A DNA stretch of 7,461 bases from Sulfurovum sp. bin170. GTDB lineage: Bacteria; Campylobacterota; Campylobacteria; Campylobacterales; Sulfurovaceae. This document shows positions 5,666 through 7,461 of the stretch, piece by piece. The stretch spans positions 1 to 7,461 of the forward strand of contig NZ_JAACKB010000027.1 of assembly GCF_010892395.1 (NCBI RefSeq). The letters run 5' to 3'. Numbering within the stretch: the stretch's first letter is position 1; each line of letters opens with the position of its first letter. Made by a program: the position numbers and the translations under genes. Below the pieces are notes generated by a model. It saw nothing but the letters and a program-made list of their open reading frames with translations, was not told where the DNA came from and ran no database searches.

Positions 5666-7132
5666 ATGGCACGATTAGTAATTATGGGTGGTGGTGTATC
5701 AGGACATACAGCTGCATCATTTGCAAGAAAATGGCTAGGAAAAGAGCATGAGGTAGTTGTTGTTACCCCAAACAGTAACTGGAACTGGATTCCATCAAAT
5801 ATCTGGGTTGGTGTTGGACAGATGTCAAAAGAGGAGGTTATCTTCCCTCTAGCACCTGTTTATGAAAAAGCAGGTATCGACTATAGACAAGCCAAAGCAG
5901 TCTCTATCAATCCAGAAGGAAATGCTGATAGTGATGCTCCTTTTATTACTATAGAGTACACAGGTCAAGGTAAAGAGGGTCAATCAGATGAGTTGGCTTA
6001 TGACTATCTTATCAATGCAACTGGACCAAAACTGAACTTTGGTGCAACACCAGGTCTTGGTGAGGGTACAAACCTTGGTGAGCATACAGTATCTGTATGT
6101 ACAGCAGACCACGCAGAACACGCATCAGAAGAGCTTCAAAAGTGTATAGAAAAGATGAAATCTGGTCAAAAACAACGATTCCTTATCGGTACAGGTCATG
6201 GTATGTGTACTTGTCAAGGTGCTGCTTTTGAGTATATCTTTAACATCGAACATGAGCTTAAGAAGTCTGGTGCAAGAGATATGGCAGAGATTACATTTAT
6301 CACCAATGAGTCGTTCTTAGGTGACTTTGGTATGGGTGGTATTCACTTCAATATGGGTGGATTTGCAACTTCAAGTAAAGTATTTGCAGAGTCACTCTAT
6401 GCAGAGAGAGGAATGGATTGGATTTTAGGAGCTCATGTTAACAAAGTTGAAAAAGGTAAAGTAACCTATGAGTCACTTGATGGAACAATGGATGAGCAGG
6501 AGTTTGATTTTGCTATGTTGATTCCACCATTTGCAGGAGTTGGGATTAAAGCTTATGCCAAAGATGGCTCTGACATTACAGACACTATCTTCGCTCCAAA
6601 TGGATTTATGAAAGTTGATGCTAACTATAATGCTGGTGCGTATGAGAACTGGAAAGCTTCTGACTGGCCAAGCACACTTCAAAATCCAACTTATGGAAAT
6701 ATTTTTGCTGTAGGTATTGCATTTGCTCCTCCACACCCAATCTCAAAGCCAATGAAGTCACCAAATGGTACACCAATCAACCCAACACCACCAAGAACAG
6801 GAATGCCAAGTGCAATGATGGGTAGAGCCGTAGCAAACTCAATTTGTGATATGATAAAAGGTGCGAAAGAGCCAACTCATACAGCCAATATGGCAGAGAT
6901 GGGTGCAGCGTGTGTAGCATCATCAGGGAAAGGTCTCTTTACAGGAACAGCTGCTGCTATGACGGTATTCCCAATCGTACCTGACTTTGAGAAGTATCCA
7001 GGTGTTGGTAGAGATATGAATGGAACAACAGGTGAGCTAGGTCTGGCCGCTCACTGGGTTAAACATATTCTTCACCATGTATTTATCTGGAAAGCAAAAC
7101 TTAAGCCAGGTTGGCAACTAATTCCTGAATAG
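5666..7132 (+). CDS. sqr: Sulfide:quinone oxidoreductase
   Basis: The 488-residue flavoprotein oxidises sulfide to polysulfide or sulfur and passes electrons to the quinone pool at the membrane. The N-terminus has the FAD dinucleotide-binding motif GGGVSG (8-13). Three cysteines align with A. ferrooxidans C128, C160 and C356 (alignment from memory): Cys145 in VSVCTADHAEHA, Cys183 in CTCQGAAFEYIF, and Cys416 in MGAACVASSGKG. LINATGPKLNF (115-125) and NIFAVGIAFAPP (345-356) are typical FAD-family segments. The C-terminal HWVKHILHHVFIW stretch (463-475) fits the amphipathic membrane anchor of the family. It is longer than the roughly 430-residue A. ferrooxidans enzyme, with an apparent insertion around 320-345 and a Pro-rich loop at 354-378. 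Cys160, Cys181 and Cys394 are extra. SQR type (I-VI) is not assigned. AAAGGA at 5655-5660 precedes the ATG. No signal peptide is seen. Confidence 0.93.
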   Translation: MARLVIMGGGVSGHTAASFARKWLGKEHEVVVVTPNSNWNWIPSNIWVGVGQMSKEEVIFPLAPVYEKAGIDYRQAKAVSINPEGNADSDAPFITIEYTGQGKEGQSDELAYDYLINATGPKLNFGATPGLGEGTNLGEHTVSVCTADHAEHASEELQKCIEKMKSGQKQRFLIGTGHGMCTCQGAAFEYIFNIEHELKKSGARDMAEITFITNESFLGDFGMGGIHFNMGGFATSSKVFAESLYAERGMDWILGAHVNKVEKGKVTYESLDGTMDEQEFDFAMLIPPFAGVGIKAYAKDGSDITDTIFAPNGFMKVDANYNAGAYENWKASDWPSTLQNPTYGNIFAVGIAFAPPHPISKPMKSPNGTPINPTPPRTGMPSAMMGRAVANSICDMIKGAKEPTHTANMAEMGAACVASSGKGLFTGTAAAMTVFPIVPDFEKYPGVGRDMNGTTGELGLAAHWVKHILHHVFIWKAKLKPGWQLIPE

Positions 7133-7164
7133 GCTTGGAACCGATAGCTTTAGCTTCGTCTTTT

Positions 7165-7246
7165 GACTCGTTCCCATCCGTCCTCGGTGGGATACGCATA
7201 TGAGACTCTCGTATACACTCCCACGCAGGAGCGATGGGAGCGAGTC
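7165..7246. repeat. GC-rich cruciform of two inverted REP-like units
   Basis: The outer arms GACTCGTTCCCATC (7165-7178) and GATGGGAGCGAGTC (7233-7246) pair fully with one G-T wobble. Inside, TCCT (7181-7184) pairs with AGGA (7227-7230), GTGGGA (7187-7192) with TCCCAC (7219-7224), and ATATGAGA (7198-7205) with TCTCGTAT (7207-7214) around a central C. Each half is itself a small palindrome of TCCCA ... TGGGA form, so the element is two REP-like units head to head. It has 48 G+C in 82 bases, against a very AT-rich genome background. I recall similar CTCGTTCCCA/TGGGA palindromes dispersed in many bacterial genomes, but copy number cannot be judged here. It may also attenuate or stabilise the transcript between sqr and the small gene. 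Confidence 0.75.
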
Positions 7247-7272
7247 ATAACTAATAATATAAAGGAGAAAAA

Positions 7273-7440
7273 ATGGCATCAAAACATGTAAACCATATCG
7301 AACCATACAGCCCACAATTTGGAACAATGATTCCACTAGGAACACAAAAATTTATGAGAACTTGCGTCATCTGGCAAATCGTTAGATTTATAGCAATAAA
7401 TATTAGAATGACTATTCTTATCTTAAAGTCACACCACTAG
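7273..7440 (+). CDS. Small putative membrane-associated protein downstream of sqr
   Basis: This ATG-initiated frame encodes 55 residues and ends at TAG 7438-7440. It has a strong ribosome site, AAGGAGA at 7262-7268, 4 bases before the start. I do not recognise a named family. The N-terminal 26 residues are polar (HVNHIEPYSPQFG, then MIPLGTQK). Residues 27-51 form a continuous hydrophobic stretch in which Arg38, Arg45 and Lys52 are spaced seven apart, with Arg29 ahead. This suggests an amphipathic helix lying in the membrane surface rather than a clean transmembrane span, followed by a short KSHH tail. It is preceded by sqr and the cruciform repeat, so a supporting role for membrane-bound Sqr is possible but inferred only from position. 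The alternative is an independent small gene with its own promoter. Confidence 0.7.
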   Translation: MASKHVNHIEPYSPQFGTMIPLGTQKFMRTCVIWQIVRFIAINIRMTILILKSHH

Positions 7441-7461
7441 CAAAACTCCTTGGAATCGGAG

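Noticed and set aside
7118..7345. Reverse-strand open frame covering the cruciform and the start of the small gene
   Set aside because: It is mostly the complement of the palindromic repeat and of a well-supported + strand gene; the product has no recognisable domain.
7446..7461. Possible terminator stem CTCC/GGAG at the right edge
   Set aside because: Only four base pairs are visible and the window ends before any T-tract could be seen.

Overview
The window looks like part of a chromosome from a sulfur-oxidising member of the Campylobacterota (Sulfurovum/Sulfurimonas-like). This is inferred from the AT-rich composition, the codon use, AGGAG-type ribosome sites, a class I ribonucleotide reductase of the Campylobacterota kind and a membrane-anchored sulfide:quinone oxidoreductase. 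No rRNA, tRNA or CRISPR array is visible. All genes I can support lie on the + strand.

Bases 1-2214 are one open frame, already open at the left edge. It is the 3' part of an intein-split nrdA. Bases 1-708 encode the C-terminal portion of an intein: an HNH homing-endonuclease domain (about 1-180), then splicing-domain strands, a block B-like motif and blocks F and G ending in His-Asn. Bases 709-2214 resume the NrdA extein at a Thr and carry the radical-site Cys, a redox Cys, the Tyr-Tyr radical relay and a C-terminal Cys pair. The intein is clearly more AT-rich than the extein beside it. Its endonuclease lies N-terminal to block B instead of in the usual place between blocks B and F.

Bases 2205-5412 hold three tightly packed genes that probably continue the nrdA transcription unit: a DUF523/TudS-like iron-sulfur protein overlapping the nrdA stop, a short GlmL/MutL-type ASKHA ATPase, and an AMP-dependent ligase that resembles exosortase A-associated acyl ligases and overlaps the ATPase gene by 14 bases. 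No mutase, exosortase or PEP-CTERM gene is visible beside them. The ligase has lost the canonical C-terminal (A10) lysine. The pairing of these two proteins is the least explained part of the window.

Bases 5413-5665 are a very AT-rich spacer with nested inverted repeats at the end of the ligase gene and a promoter-like -10 box. Next comes sqr (5666-7132), with all three catalytic cysteines of the family. A GC-rich 82-base cruciform made of two inverted REP-like units (7165-7246) separates sqr from a 55-residue gene (7273-7440). That gene encodes a probable amphipathic, membrane-surface peptide that may work with Sqr. The window ends 21 bases after it.
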